Shown: positions 10,333-23,916, counted from the stretch's first letter. The stretch is 64,000 nt of DNA from Channa striata (GCA_033026295.1 CM065183.1:22721855-22785854), one strand, 5' to 3'. Made by a program: numbers and translations. Notes: generated by a model from the letters alone, not told the origin.

Positions 10333-13300
10333 GTAGCTAATGCTAACAGATTTTTAACACATATGTACTGGTACCTCATTGTCTGCCAATTAGAAGCTAC
10401 AGCTAACAAACAGCTAACATGTAGCTACTGCTAACTTCATGTAATTTAGTGTTGGCCTCGCCAGCTAAAGCTAAAAGTAGCACTAAGCTAAAATCTCCTG
10501 TAGGGTAAATTACATTAACAGCTTTTGACATGAATAAATACTACACACAAAGTTTTTAATACCTGTCCCAGAAAATGTGATTTGGCTGTCTGTTGTGCTT
10601 AAAGAATAAATCCGCTGGAGACGATGTCCAGGCCCTGATGTTGGTGTTCTTAAAAATGACTGGGTTTTTAGACACATCAGCAGTCACACTGTGCTGGGGC
10701 ACATTAGTACCTTTGGTGGAAAAACACATACAAATATGTCTTTGTATGTTTGTGTAGTTCAGTATTATTTTTGTGTGGACATGATTACATCATTTATGAT
10801 AGAGTTGGGAGGTAGTGGAGGCACATTGAGGGTCCACAGAGCTGTGGAAGCATCACTGTGTGTGTGTGTGTGTTCTCCATTGATGGACAGCTGGCCTCAG
10901 AGCATCCTGCAGGCGATGCTGAGCTCAAGCTAAAATGAACATCACTTGATTGACAGCTGTAAGACAGATTTGTTTCTGTCACATTCAACTTACCTAATAA
11001 ATAAAACGTCTATGACCTTTCAAACAGGAATGTTAAACCAGAGTCTCAGTTTGTGTCTTTTGCCATCTGCAGAGACTGGACTGAGGAGGTGCGAATCAAG
11101 AAGACTGTGGACGACTGGATCAACACTTTAACCAAGGACATCCGGGTGAGCTTTCAGCTGGACATGCACATGTAAATGTAATACAGAAAAATGACCAGTT
11201 ACCACGAGTGAACGTAAGATAAACTGGACCAGAATCTTCCTCAACAATAAGAGAAATAATAAATATCACAGAATAAAAAATGTTGGAAATTAACAAGAAT
11301 GTATCCTGCATGTCAGACACAAAAGAAAAATAAGACTGACTCCATTGATGGGTGTTTTATGTTTCAAGGGGGGGCTCAGGAAAATGGCTCTTATTGTGAA
11401 AAGCCTGTGTAAGGGAACCACTGGCTCACATGTAAGACTACTGAGACTTATGGTGATCCTTTTTAGGATGAGATGTCCTCAGAGGACACTGTCCACCACA
11501 GAGCTGCAGACACTGCAGTGACATCTCAGCAGGGTGCCAGCAGAACCTCCGCCCACCAAGCAAAAAGGAGGCCAGTGAGTTCTCTCAGAGGCACAGGAAG
11601 TAAGACAGCAGCAGGAAGAGGCAGCAGAGCACTGACATCTGGACACAGAACGGTAGGAATAGACTCTAATCAATGAATGTCCATGAGATGATTTGTGCCT
11701 CACAGGTGAGCAGCCGGTAAGCGATGATGGGTGTCTGCAGGTGCAGGGGGTGGAGCCTGACAAAGCAACAGGCGCGCTGACAGATAAAGGACAGGTGGAA
11801 GGTGGGTCGTACCTGACCCATCTGTACGGCAGAGCTCCTTACGACGGTCTGAGACGAACCCTGAAGAAGATTCCGTACCTGCGTTTTAGCTCCCCTGCCT
11901 TGGCCCTCAGCAGGAAGCCCCACCCCCGCCTGGTGGAGAGTGTCAGAGGTAAAAAGAACTACAAACAGTGTCATTTTCCATTTAACTAACTAACATTTCC
12001 TGTAATCAGAAATAATCTGAAAATTTTGGAATTTGGAAGCACGAAGTTAGAAGAAGAAATATTGCAAATATATTGCATGACAAGTATTTTTAGATCAGAA
12101 ATTTGACTGACTGTGGGGAAAACGTCAGTTTGCTCTCGTTTGCCTACATTTAACGAATGCTATAAAATTGAATAATTGAATTGAATTGAATCCAGTTTAA
12201 GAATTGGGATAATGATGGAGACTAACTGCAGCAAACTCTTCATTTCAGTTTACTCGTTTATTTCTTTTATTTTTCTTCCTCACTTTCTGGTTTCACTCAG
12301 GTGTGAAGGTGAAGTCCAATAAGACTCAGACATGCTTGGCTCCACCTCTTAATGCCTCACTTGTATGCCATCATCACCACAACTCCAGCTCCACCCGCAT
12401 GTCCTCCGCCAACATTCAGACAGTTCCCATGGCGATCCCACTGGGTCTGTTACTCAATTATATAATATACATCTTTTTACTGATGTGTGTTTTAGTGTAA
12501 ATAAAGTTGCACAAAACAAACCAATCTATAAGGACTCTGTTGCCCAGAATCCACTGTGTTAAAAAGAAAGCTTTTCTTAGACTTTTATTTTGAAATGTCT
12601 AATTAAACACTTCTAACCAGAAGTAAATGGTATGCTTGGTAAACATAAACCTAAATAAAAAGCTAAATAGGTTAAACAACAGTTTAACAAAAATCACTGA
12701 TAAACATTTTATAAACCTTGTTAGTAAAACAATAAGGTGTTAGAAATGTTAACATAAAAAGCAGAAAAGAATAGAAAATTAAAAAAAATAATTAACCCCT
12801 TCTTTTTAGCACATCCCAGGATACAGTCATCTTCCGGATGTTGTCTCATTGAGCATCAGCAGGAAGTGACATCAACACCCATAGCCCCTCCCAGAGCCAG
12901 TGTGGTTGCCATGGACGACAGAGCACCTGAGCAACAGGTGAATTGTTGGTTAGAAGTTATTCACAGAAAGTGAAGCTGACATCCACAGTCCACATTTATA
13001 TTAACACCTGCCAAGATTGTGCGCCCGCACAAGATCTGCCACTTATGTTTGCATTAAGAACTTTTTCACGTTTACCACCAGCTGAAACTAAATGTGGCAG
13101 GTGCTGTTCTGTTAACAGAAGGTGGAGCAGCAGGATGCAAGTGAATCTCGTCCTCCATCACGCACCGTTGACATCATGAAAAGTAGGAGTGAGGAAAAGT
13201 TGATAATGACACAGTCTTCCCTGGAACAGAATTCCTGTCTGTTGCTGATGTCATCCAGGTAACCATCTTAGTGTTGTCTTCCTCTTCCTTGTCTGTCTGT

Positions 13301-16300
13301 AAATAAAGTGGTTTCAGTGGGAACCAGCTGTAGTCCCACAGCTTCCCCTGCTGGGCAAACAGAACCAGAGTAACTGTGACTGAGGACACGGGACAAACAC
13401 TGATACATTTAATTTTTAAAGAGGACAAAAGAAAAGGCTTCACCGCCTAACCAATAACACGTTGTCTTTCCTCAAATGATAACAGATGTTTCAGCTTCAT
13501 CAGTTTTAGGCCGAGACCTTTTACCAACATGTCCCACAAGTCTAACCAGCAACAAATAATTAATTCTCACATTCTCACAGCCATACATAAGTTAAAAGCT
13601 TAAAAGTGACGTACTGACATATAATGCAAGTTTAATACTGTGGTGTAAAAAAACACAGTGAGGGAAAACAGTGACAGTTTTTGCATGGACTTAATTAACC
13701 GGGTCAAAGAAACCAGCTTTCTTGGGTAATCAGGGAACAGTGTTTACACGCTCTTCAGAAACCCGGTTACAGGGAATCTGCGTATATATGCAGCACAAGA
13801 CTAACCTGGTTTTCCCTCCATCTCAGAACTGCAATTTTGGAAACCAGCTTTCCTGTATACATGATGCATAAGAAATCTGCTTTCCCGAGCAAATGGACTG
13901 TAACCCGGTTCCTTAAGTGCATGTACACGCACTCATTGATTTATTTGAAAAGACAAAAGTGGCGTAGGTGGTAGTTTAGGATATCCCCAGACAGAGCTGG
14001 ACCTTTTAAAAGGGGCAGCGCATCGTGTACAGGGTTACATCATCTCTGCAGATTGTTTCCTTTAATTGGATCAGAACAGGACCAGACAAGCAACTGTTCC
14101 TGTAGATACATATATACTGCAAGAGAACATCAAAATATTTAACAGAAATAAAAACGATTCAGATGAGCTGGTTACTGTCTGTTGTATTATGCAATAAATG
14201 TTGTGAAGTAGAGTATGCTTTCTGCTCTGGGGGATAATAACGTTTTATTCCAGTCTAAAAAAAAAGCTTATCTGAGAGTGTTAACTTCTTTTGCACTTGT
14301 TTCTCAGGAGGAGGTGAGTGCAGTGGGTGAGGAGGGTGTGGAGTTGGACGGGGGTCCGTCTCCTCCTCCGGTCGTGTATCAGGGTCCTGCCTTCCCCCCA
14401 CAGGCTCAGCCTGCCGTCCCTGAGCAGAGACAGTCTCGCATCTTGGTCTTTGAGCAGCAGAGAGGTGCCCTGGAGACCCAGCTGGTGGAATGGTGAGAAA
14501 CCAGGCTGAACTGGGTAATCTGGTGGTTCTGCTGGTTTCTACTGGTTTCTGTTCTCTGGTCTATTCAGGGTTGAGCAGCAGCTGATGTCCAGAATGATCT
14601 CACAGATGTACCGCACTCGTCCACCTGACCCCACCCAGAAGACTTTCACTGATCAATCAGAGTCTGAGGAGCGGAGTGTCACTTCAGACATTGGTAAGTG
14701 GACTGACTGAGGGACCAGTCAGAACAGAGCAGACTTGTTGGTGATTTCTCCTTGGTTGGTGCAGATTAAAGGACAAATCCTCTGTAGCTGTCTGTTTTTA
14801 TTATTTTTTTAAAAGTTCAAGTTCAGACCCAAGACCACGTTCACATGGATGCAAGTTTTTCATTTTTTTAAATTCATTTGGTAAAGACTTTAAATATTTA
14901 CACACGCAATTCAAAATCTAATGATTATGTATCGATCTATAAATAAGGGTGAAACAATAAGAACTTCTGCTGGTAGACAAAGAACAAAAATAGAAGGAGC
15001 ATTTAGTTGCGCACTGACAAGTAAAGCTGCTTAGACGTTTAGGTTTTCAATCTGATGTGATACCAATCTAGGGAACGTTTGGTGAAACTTTAGGGTGGTT
15101 CTTCCCTCACAAAAGGTGCTGCAGCGATATAGGATGTTCAGTTCAGTTCACTTTAACCCAGTGAGGTCTTGTAAAGGATGATGTGAACGGTGTCTATGCA
15201 GTGGAGGCAGCAGGAGGTGGAGGTCTTCAGCTGTTTGTGGATTCCAACATAGAGGTGAACTCGGCTCTGATCAGGCAACTGGTTAATGAGGTTCTGACAG
15301 AGACTTTCACTCTAATGCTGGGTCAGAGGGATGCACTGAATACAAGACCAGGACCAGGACCAGCAGCAGCTCAGAAGGTAGAAACACTCAGCACTCAAAA
15401 ACCTCTTTAGTCTTTCTTCTGGTCTTCAGTTGAATCCTGCTTCTGTTCCAGAATGAATGGGTCCCACTGGTCCCCACACCAGTGCCAACCCCTTCGCCCA
15501 GTCCAACCCCAGCCTACAGAGAGACCACACTCCTGACCACACCACCACCGTCTGAATCAGTTAGCCAGTGTATTGAGGAGTCTCAGCCAGTCACAGCTCC
15601 AGGTAACACTGTACAGACGTGGCATTATTAGTATTTTTAGATTAGCATTGTTTATTGTGTTCCAAATACACAGTAGCAGTATTAGTAGAAGTACTTGTAA
15701 TGATCACGTTACTGAGACACGTTACATGTCCAAAAATAAAGTTTTACCCTCCATCGCCCTCCATCCCAGTTCTACATCTTTTGTGTAGTTATTTTTAATT
15801 TGGTGCTGATGCCGAGAGTGAACCAATCTGCACGTGGCCCATAGAAATATATCTTCGTATCCTTTTCTAAAGACCTACAATAGCATTTGTTCTATTTCCC
15901 ACAAATGGGGCTTAGTGTGAGCAGTGTTAGCATTAGCTTCATCACCAAAATATCTATGTTTATTTTATCTCAGAGAGTTAATTCTCACATTAAAGGTTTT
16001 TTCCGGTTGAATCTGACAACCGCTTTTCTGTTTCTGCCTGACTGTGACCTCAGACTATGTGGCCACGCCCACCCCCAGTCTGGAGTCGGGCAGTCCACCT
16101 CTCCTTCATCAAGCCCCACCCTCTACAGCCTGGGAAGATGCTGAATTGCCACTGGAGGAGGAGAGACCAGAGGAGCACATGGATACTAAAAAAACATTAC
16201 TGTATGCACACAAACACAGATGCACCTGATTACTGATCAGACCAAGGTGGACTGGGGCTGTTCTGGTCTGACTCAGTGGGTCTGATGTGGATCCTTACTG

Positions 16301-17412
16301 TCTCTTTTCTCCAGGCTGATGTCAGTAGCAGAAGAAGAGCCTCCTCATTTCTCCCCCCACCCTCCTCCTTCCCCATCTCCCCCACACCCTGTTCTCGAAC
16401 CCAAACCAGTGTCTCCAAATAGCTCCTCAGAGGACAGCAGCAGCAGCAGTAGTAGTACTACACTGACAGGAGGAACTGATGCAGCACTGAAACATATCTC
16501 AGAGGGAGAACTCCTCATCAGTTTCAACCAGCAGGCTGCTCTCACAGGTAACTGCCAGGTATTGGCTGATACCGAACTGATATTTTTGTGTCTCCAAAAA
16601 CTGGAGGTCAGAAAAAGTTTATCAGCTTCAGTTATTGATAGTCTGATTGAAAGCATAACTCATGATTGGATCCTCTAGAGTTAGGATGCATTGCTCTGTT
16701 GGAATTTCTACAAAAAACTCTTGGTCAGTTTTAAAAGTATTATTAGAACCGGATACCAGCTTAAAACATGCATCAAGAGTCACTCAGTGACACATATGCT
16801 GAAAAAACATAGAAAATTACAGAGTCTAGCCCTAAAAAAGGACCCAGATGGTCGTCACCCTGCATTGAACAGAAAAACCAATTCACTGTTTTATACGTGC
16901 TACTTTCCAATTATTGTTTATAAGGGAAAATCCTTCTTGGGCCAGTGAGCATCACAGAGGTGCACTACCATCACCTGCTATTCATTAATCCAAAAGAACT
17001 TGACCACCCAGTTGTGACCCTGGCAGTGCTCCACAGTACAGCAGGAGCGCCCTCTGCTGACCCCGAGCTAACTGCTGAAGCAAAATCAGTGAAATGTGAA
17101 ATTCTGTGTATTTATTTCTTCTGAGTGGACATCTTCTCCCTGTGTGTCTGACAGAGGAGGGGGTTGTGTGCAGTTTCTCCAGTTCCCTACAGGAGCTGCA
17201 GGACATGGTGAGAACCTTTGAACAAGACACTGCGGCGGGGGGGGGGACGTACACTGATGGTTCTACTGCAGTAACATGAGTTTGTTTGTCTGTTTGTCCT
17301 TCTCCAAGGAACTTGACCCCCCCAGTGAAGGACAGATCAAAGGACACGACTACCTGCTGACCAAGACAGAGCAGGGAGGTTTCCACCGAGGAGAGAGGCC
17401 ACTACCAAAGGT

Positions 17413-17483
<71 letters not shown>

Positions 17484-19695
17484 CACACTGTGATCTCTGA
17501 TCCCTGACCTGCTGTCTCCTCAGGGCTCATGGGAGAGGGAGGAGGAGGAGGAGGAGGAGATGAGTGTAGGGGAGGTGAGAGACAACTGGACTACAAATCC
17601 CAGCAAGAGTATGGTGGTCAAACAGGATCAGTGCTCCTCACCTGGACAGATCAGTGAGTGTGCAGGTATGCATGGCTGCAGACACAGATGAGGGCCAAAC
17701 ACACCCCTTCCTGTCTGTTGGTTTCTGCAGTTTAAAGGTTTAATCTTTGAATTCATCACTGCTACAGTACCACAGCACTTCCTTTACAGCAAACTTTAAT
17801 ATACTTACATTATTGTAACATTATTATACATTCATTACTGAGATTTATAATGAAATAAAAAACATGTTATAACACCAAATTTTTTGGTTTCTGAAATGTT
17901 TAAAATGCTGCGGGTCTTTACCATCAAGAAAAAAGTCATAAAAAGTCAACAGGTGACATTTAACCAGATAATTACACTGTCAGCTCTGCAGCAGCTATAA
18001 CTAAAACTGTGACTAAAACTCTGGCCCTAACACAACGTTTCCTTCAGCACCCGAAGCTGCTGGCCTGATCCTTTCTTTAGGTAGAAGATAAAACCCGATC
18101 TCCTTCCTTTGTCAGAGTCGCCGTTTGTTCTATAAGTTTATTGGTAGAAAAATGTTTAGTGACCTGCAGTTTGACGTCATGGTGACATCAGAGTGTGTCT
18201 GTTTCTTTGGATGTTTCAGAATTCAGTTTTGAGGCGACCAATCAGGGCTCAGTTACCATGGAGAACCTAATAATGGAGCCTCTCGATACGCTCACCTCTG
18301 ACCTCCAGACTGACCTATCACTGTCACTCCCCCCTCCTCACCTGGAGAACACACACGCTGTAGCACAGGTGAAACACACGCACACACAAGTGGTTCCTCT
18401 ATCTGTATCTGAGCGGCAGAAAGTAGTAGGAATATAGTAATCTGATTACCAATCTGCAGCAGATTACAATACCCAGGTTAGTACACAGCAGGTAAACCAC
18501 TGACCTTGTTGTCTGTGTGTTTGTGTGTTCAGGTGGTTCCTATCCCGCTGCAGCAGAACAACCCACTAACAGGTAAGAAACCAAAGTGTTCTGCAGGCTC
18601 ACATTTCTTTCTGCTGTTGTGTGTACGTTTACTTATGTGTATTCAATCTTATCAGACTTTACTGCTCTACTGCTATTTTAATAATACAATAATTTAAATA
18701 TACATTTTAGATACGCTCACACAGGAAAACCTAATAAAAAACATTACAAATGATGTACGGACTATTGTATGAATGAATATGTTATCTCAACCTGTGTAAA
18801 TACAGAGAATAGATTTAAAGATTTATTAAATATTTCTCTAAAAATATTAAAATTCACTTAAACATAAATGTATCAGTAAAACTTATAGTAAGACTATAAC
18901 TGTGACAGGTTCTTTATACCAGTGAAACTAGTTTAACACAAGAAGAAGCTGAGCTGCACGTCAGCGTCTGACCAGCAGGGAGTGACGTCGCTTTACTGGT
19001 CACACTAAGAAGACACTAACCACCACACAGCAGAGTCTCTGGGAACCTGGAATAATCAGACATTTTGAGCATTAAGAAACATGTAAATGCAGAAATTAAT
19101 AAATCAGTGAATCAACCGTTAGAAACATCGAGCCGTGTCTGGAGTTTCCAGCAGAACACAGTGGTAGTGGGACACATCAAGACAAGTCACAGCTTTCTCA
19201 GCGTTACATCATGGATGGTGTGAAGGTTTCTGAGGGGCAGAGCCTTGCTTTAACTCACTGGAAACGGGATCAGTTTTATCCACAGACCAGAATCTGTCTC
19301 CTAACGTGAGCAAAGCTTCTGAAGATCAACACATCGAAGTGTTCACTGAGGCACTGAGCTTTTCCATCAAGTTAAAAAATATATTGACGTTCTTGATTGA
19401 TCATTTTGTCCATAGCCTTCCTAAAAATGTTCTTTATATACATTTATATTTGTTGCTCGCATTCAAATTCAAAATGAACAAATATGTCTCAAACATGCTA
19501 AACCTCTGCATTGACCTTTGGTTTTATACACAACATACCAGCTGTTGTGAAAGCAGCTTGGTGTTTGTACCTGAAGACACAGTAGTACACAGAGTGTTGG
19601 AACACGAGCTGCTGCATCGTTGTGTGTTCAGCTCATGGCTGAGCCAGCCTGTCACCACCTTTCCATACATGGGAATGTTTACACTGCTGGCCCGC

Positions 19696-19762
<67 letters not shown>

Positions 19763-22587
19763 GGAGAGAGAGCACATGCTGCCAGTTAAATTTTCTCTGT
19801 GTGTTGACTAATCCTTTTGGGCAAATTAATCTTCATCAGAATCACAACATTGAGAGGAGAAGTCTGGTTCCTGACGTCAGCGCTTATTGTCTTTATCACG
19901 AACTGCTCTGTGAGTCACTGGTGTTTCACTGTTTGTCTCTAAAAGTCATAAACTGGAGTCTGGGGTTTTTGGATGAGATTCCGTTACAGAGAGATAACAG
20001 AGATCTGACAGGTCTGAGAAGGTGGAACCAGACAGCCAGTCGTATTCAAGTTCCTGTGGTCAGCACTGTCTCCTCACAGCAACACAGTCCCGGGTTTCAA
20101 TCCAGCTGACCCAAAGACATTTTAACCAGGATTTTCAGGCTAATTTCATTCAAACTGTTTGCAAATGACTCTCTTGCCAAAGCTGTTCCCCAGAAGAATC
20201 AGGTTCTGACTTTATTTCAAGTTCTAACCTACAAAGTCCCTGGTCAGGGGGGTAAGACAGTTCCTGAAACTCTAGCAACTATCAAGCTGGTGCTTAAAAA
20301 TCAGGAAGACACAGCCCAAGAACTAGAGTCTAAATCCAGTTTCTAGACAATGAACCCACTGCATTAAGGTAGTAAAGTTTGTATCTTTGCCAGGATCACA
20401 TTTTGCTTTGTTGGTGAACAATGTGAAGATTGTTTCACGTTTACAGACCCAACTTTTTATTTAGTTTGAGTCTTGTTTTTTTGTAAAAACCGAGCTCACG
20501 TGTTAGAGCTCACAACTCAATAATCGTTCTCTGAGTCCTCAGGTTTCTGCTTCAGTCCGTCAGCATGTTGGTGCCATGCTCTGCTGTGATTGGAGCTGAA
20601 GTGTAGCTGTAATGTCAACAGGAAGCAGCAGTGTGAGAGTGTGGATGAGAGTCAGGATGTGAAGTCAATAAACACAGATCCTTTACTAAACTGGGGGGGT
20701 CAGTGTTGACTTTAGCTGTGAACACACTGACTCTGTTCTCACATGAACTGACCCTCAGTGTTTCTCTCACAGTCTCACCAGTGTCTCAGTCACGATGACC
20801 AGGATGCGTCTCCTCAAAGGTTCAGTCCAGGTCTGCAATCTTGCACCTACACAGCTCAGTCCCTAAACCGAGACATTTGTTCTGCAGCCTGAAACAATAA
20901 TTAACACCCCCAGACGAGTCAGAAGTAATTTTTTACTTTTTTCCCGTTCTTAATGTCAGTAAATCTCTGATGTTCTGTTGCAGCAGTGGTAGCCTGAAGC
21001 TTAGCACCTCTGCTCGTCAACAACACCACACGTTCTGACTCTAGCATGGTGGATGCTGCAAACAGCTAGTTCCACAGGAGAGGAGCTCGATAGCTAAAGG
21101 CTATGCCTTCTACCTTTGGAAACTCTAGGTGCCATGAGTAGGCCTGCAGAACAAAGTGGTCGATTCTATGGAGCTGATCGATAAGAACTTTGTATGGGAA
21201 GGGGGTGTGAATTAACTAACCAGAGGCTTTCTGACAACTACTGGGACTAAATGCAAACTGTGGTAGTGGCTGATAGTACTCTGTGTTTGTACTTATGTGT
21301 GCGTCTACTGTGATTGTCATCTTTAATTATAACGTTGGTATCTATAGCAACCAGCTAACAGAGGGATGTATAGTTAGTGTGTTGCCATGGTGATACAGAG
21401 AGTGAGGATGGCAACAGTGGGAGACGGAGACTCTGTACTGAAATCAGGACGTTGTCACTAAAGCCATTTGTTTTTCATGGTGTCCAGATGAAAGGCTGGG
21501 GTGACGCATCACAGTGAGGCCGGGGGTGGAGCTTCGGAAGCAGTGGTGGCCTCAGGTGTCACCGCAGGGTTTGGTCCAGCTCCCTGATAGATTCACTCTC
21601 CGTTTAGATCTTCGTTGTACTGCAATAGAAAACCCCGATACACAGACACAATCAGACAAAAGGAAGTGCTGCTGCTCCGAATACAACATGAAAGCTCGGC
21701 AGTTTGGATTTGATTCAGTCTGGATTTGTCTTTTACTCTGTTCTGCTGTGACCACTTTAGATTCAGTTTTGTCTCATGATTCTTGTTTCTGTCAGTTTTT
21801 AGTTTCTAAGTTTTTATTTGAGGATGAAACTAGTGTGGTGCAAAAATTCAAGACCACGTTCTTTCACAATTGCTTTGGATCTAAAGAAGCTGTGTCCTCT
21901 GCTTCTTTGTTTTTACTGTTGTTACTTGTACATAAATCTGATTATATTTAACAGGACCAGTACATGTGAGGAGGTGCAAGCCTGATAGAGGCTCAGTAAC
22001 TGCAGCAAAAATGTGAATAAATCATTAGTGGAGCAGACCTCCCACAGGTCAGGACTGAACCCACAGACTGAGCTCAGTGTTTCAGTGATATCAGCTGCTC
22101 ACACTGCCTCCATTCAAACTCTGGCTGTGTGTGGGATTTGGTAAATAGTAAATGCTAAACGACTGCTAGTATGGCGCTTTTATCCAAAGCGCTTTACAAT
22201 GACGCTTCTTATTCACCCCTTCACACACACTCACACACACACACCAATGGCGATGGCTGCCATGCAACGTGCTCACATGACCCACTGGGAGCAACTTGGG
22301 GTTCAGTGTCTTGCCCAAGGACACCTCGACACGTAGCGAGGACAGACCAGGGGTTGAACCACTGACCCTGTCGTTTGTGGACGTATGATTGATTTTAGGT
22401 GAAGAGGCCTCAGTAAAGATACATTTTGTTTGTTTCAACAGATGAAAAGCAGGAGCAGCAGCAGGGGGGAGGAACCAGGAGGATGGATGTTCACCTGCCC
22501 TCCATCAGACCCCAGGAGGAGGAAGGGATGGAGGAGTCGCCCAGTGCAGCAGCAGCTACAGACTCGTCCACAGACGACATGTTCTAG
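9064..22587 (+). CDS. talpid3: TALPID3 (KIAA0586), centriolar ciliogenesis and Hedgehog-pathway protein
   Basis: Recognised as the TALPID3 orthologue from consecutive blocks in the right order: a coiled coil containing QKRVLEENLEVLLRAK, then VRIKKTVDDWINTLTKDI, then a TLKKIPYLRFSSPA block, WVEQQLMSRMIS, GGLQLFVDSNIEVNS, an SEGELLISF block, and the C-terminal STDDMF. Human TALPID3 ends in a similar short acidic DxF tail. The protein sits at the distal centriole and is needed for ciliogenesis and hence Hedgehog signalling. I reconstruct 21 exons, detailed in four sub-entries. Phases agree at every junction except between 13258 and 14308, where an exon is probably missed. The coding sum is about 1,146 codons, shorter than the roughly 1,500 residues of human, mainly because the N-terminal region is not found. 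The next gene, dact1, is also its neighbour in human. Confidence 0.93.
11073..13258 (+). CDS. talpid3: talpid3 exons 4-9
   Basis: Exons: 11073-11145, 11467-11652, 11741-11948, 12301-12444, 12810-12937 and 13119-13258. Exon 4 completes the conserved core (RIKKTVDDWINTL). Exon 6 holds the YLTHLYGRAPYDGLRRTLKK and PYLRFSSP block. Exon 7 ends VPMAIPLG with a weak donor (gtctgt), placed there because phase and human homology (IPMAILLG) agree. Exon 9 (KVEQQDASES..VDIMKSRSEEK) aligns loosely with a human KVETG..VEMKSEKK stretch. Exon 9 ends in phase 2 at a gtaacc donor, while the next firm exon begins in phase 0. Either a short exon lies in 13,259-14,307 or the exon 9 donor is wrong. Confidence 0.85.
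14308..16547 (+). CDS. talpid3: talpid3 middle exons (6 exons)
   Basis: Exons: 14308-14492, 14569-14693, 15202-15377, 15452-15602, 16054-16201 and 16315-16547. They encode the YQGPAFPP block, the helical ETQLVEWVEQQLMSRMIS segment, a GGLQLFVDSNIEVNSALIRQ segment followed by LVNEVLTETFTLMLG (one of the best conserved parts of the family), a Thr/Pro-rich stretch (PLVPTPVPTPSPSPTP), an acidic AWEDAELPLEEE motif, a MSVAEEEP motif, a poly-Ser run encoded by AGC/AGT repeats (about 16,434-16,457), and the ISEGELLISF motif. The acceptor at 15,201 is preferred over one at 15,176 because only it keeps phase and gives the family-like VEAAGGGGLQLF. Confidence 0.88.
17155..22587 (+). CDS. talpid3: talpid3 C-terminal exons (6 exons)
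   Basis: Exons: 17155-17207, 17309-17410, 17524-17665, 18220-18368, 18533-18572 and 22442-22587 (stop TAG). They encode PPSEGQIKGHDYLL (human has PPSEGQVI at this place), a poly-Glu run from GAG repeats (17,536-17,556), low-complexity acidic and Ser/Pro sequence, and a tail ending TDSSTDDMF. All junction phases agree. The last intron is 3.9 kb, far longer than the others, and could hide another small exon, but I found none. Confidence 0.85.
17416..17481. repeat. (CA)n microsatellite in a talpid3 intron
   Basis: About 33 uninterrupted CA units start five bases after a talpid3 splice donor (gtacgc at 17411). Length variation here could affect recognition of that donor. Confidence 0.97.
18573..22441 (+). 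other. Large last intron of talpid3, including a (TG)27 repeat
   Basis: No exon could be supported. It contains an uninterrupted TG microsatellite at 19699-19752 with an adjoining GA-rich run, and near its end a SINE copy (22,140-22,385). A 267-codon open frame across 19,306-20,109 is mostly uncharacteristic sequence running through the TG repeat and is treated as spurious. Confidence 0.6.
22140..22385 (-). mobile_element. tRNA-derived SINE, minus strand
   Basis: Read on the minus strand it has a B-box-like GGTTCAACCC, then the common fish sequence 'cttgggcaagacactgaacc', 'agttgctcccagtgggtca', a small CA tract and the 3' end 'gtaaagcgctttggataaaa'. That is the order of a tRNA-derived teleost SINE. 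Related plus-strand copies are at 28,567-28,740, 61,728-61,815 and 62,876-62,935. Confidence 0.75.
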
Positions 22588-22692
22588 AAAGAAGTGAGGA
22601 GACCTCGTGTGTGGGGACAGACTGCATGCATTCAGTCTGCAGCAGATCGCTGATAAATAACCCCGCTCAATGTTTTTACGTGGTGTTTTTAC

Positions 22693-22698
22693 AATAAA
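22693..22698 (+). terminator. Polyadenylation signal of talpid3
   Basis: AATAAA 106 bases after the talpid3 stop codon, with a second TAATAAA about 20 bases on. This would give a short 3'UTR. It sits just before an interspersed repeat tail. Confidence 0.6.
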
Positions 22699-22720
22699 TA
22701 CATGCTTTTAATAAACTGCG

Positions 22721-22806
22721 TGAATTCAATTCAATTCAACTGTACTTATATGTCGCCAATTTACAACAAAGTCATCTCAAGGCACTTTGCATCACAGTCA
22801 TTTAGA
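22721..22806 (-). mobile_element. Teleost interspersed repeat tail (AATTCAATTCAA / CAAAGTCATCTCAAGGCAC)
   Basis: Contains AATTCAATTCAATTCAAC followed by 'gccaatttacaacaaagtcatctcaaggcac'. The same sequence begins the LINE fragment at 53,434, and its inverted form is at 55,565-55,640. It is the terminal part of a common fish retroelement. Confidence 0.7.
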
Positions 22807-23730
22807 GAAAACCACAGGCAACATTTTGTCCTAAATGCTTTTAATTTGAATTGTGGTCTATGGGAGTCATGAAAGTCACAGTTCTAAATTGTTCAGTGTC
22901 TTCAGTTTCATTTGTAGAACTGCAATTGTGGAAAAAAATATATAATTACTTTCATTTTTAAACTAGTCAGTGCTTCAGATCTCTCAGCTATAAAGTTCTT
23001 CAACAGACACGTGCTGAAGCCTTACGAAACTGCAAATTTAGATAAATATTTTTGTGAATTTTTATTTCAAATAAAGGTCTATGGGATTCTTTGATGACAA
23101 ATTTAGATTGGCACACGATTGTCCACCAAAATATACTGAGTTTTAATTGAAAATGTCAAACTCAACTGAGTTTAGGAACCAAAGGAACTTCCAGAGGAAA
23201 AAGTCCAGCTCCTACAAATCAACGCAATCAGACAGGAAAGCATGTGAATTTGCCCTTCAAAGTAAAAGGAATTTGGTGTGAGCCATGACGTCTAACCATA
23301 AGTGGAATCAAATTTGTAATATTTTGATCTTATTACAAATTAATATGAGGCCATAAAGATGTGTATTTGCTACCTGTGTCAATGTAAATCTACAAAAAAA
23401 TACATACAGATTTAAATTGAACTATTTTGGGGCAGAATTAAAGAGTACTGAGTTTTAATGATGTTTGATGGAGAGCAGAATGAAAACACCACATATGATC
23501 CACCTGAACCAAAACGTCAAAATGCTTTTCACTTAGTAAACAAATTTTGAAAATAAAATTTGTTTTAACCTCCTAGTTTCTCATTTTCTCTTTATTTCCT
23601 ACCAACCCAGGACTCACATTTTCGTCACCTTTTACATGTTTAGCGATAGTTTCTTCTTTGATAAAGTTCTGTCTTCATATTTTTTCATTCATTTTTTTCT
23701 TACATTAAACAAATGTTGCTTACTGTTATT
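22807..23730. other. Intergenic DNA between talpid3 and dact1
   Basis: AT-rich sequence without a supported gene, repeat or regulatory motif. Confidence 0.5.
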
Positions 23731-23916
23731 GTATATAAAAGTGTCTTATTTAGTGTTTTATTTTGAAGGTCCAAAGAGGAAGCGCTTGTGGTCGTTAGTG
23801 ACGTCGCCACGTCGGTCCGTCCGGCGGCGTAGAGAGGGGCGGGGTTCAGCGGGCTCCGCGGGGACGTTGTCAGTTTGGTGTGAGCTCCGGGAGGAGCGGG
23901 AGGCGGACTGAGCTCC

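Noticed and set aside
19306..20109. 267-codon open frame in the last talpid3 intron
   Set aside because: It runs through a TG microsatellite as Cys-Val repeats, has no family-like sequence and no splice context.
21381..21396. Another X-box-like site (GTTGCCATGGTGATAC)
   Set aside because: Only one half site is good, and it lies deep in a talpid3 intron without promoter features.
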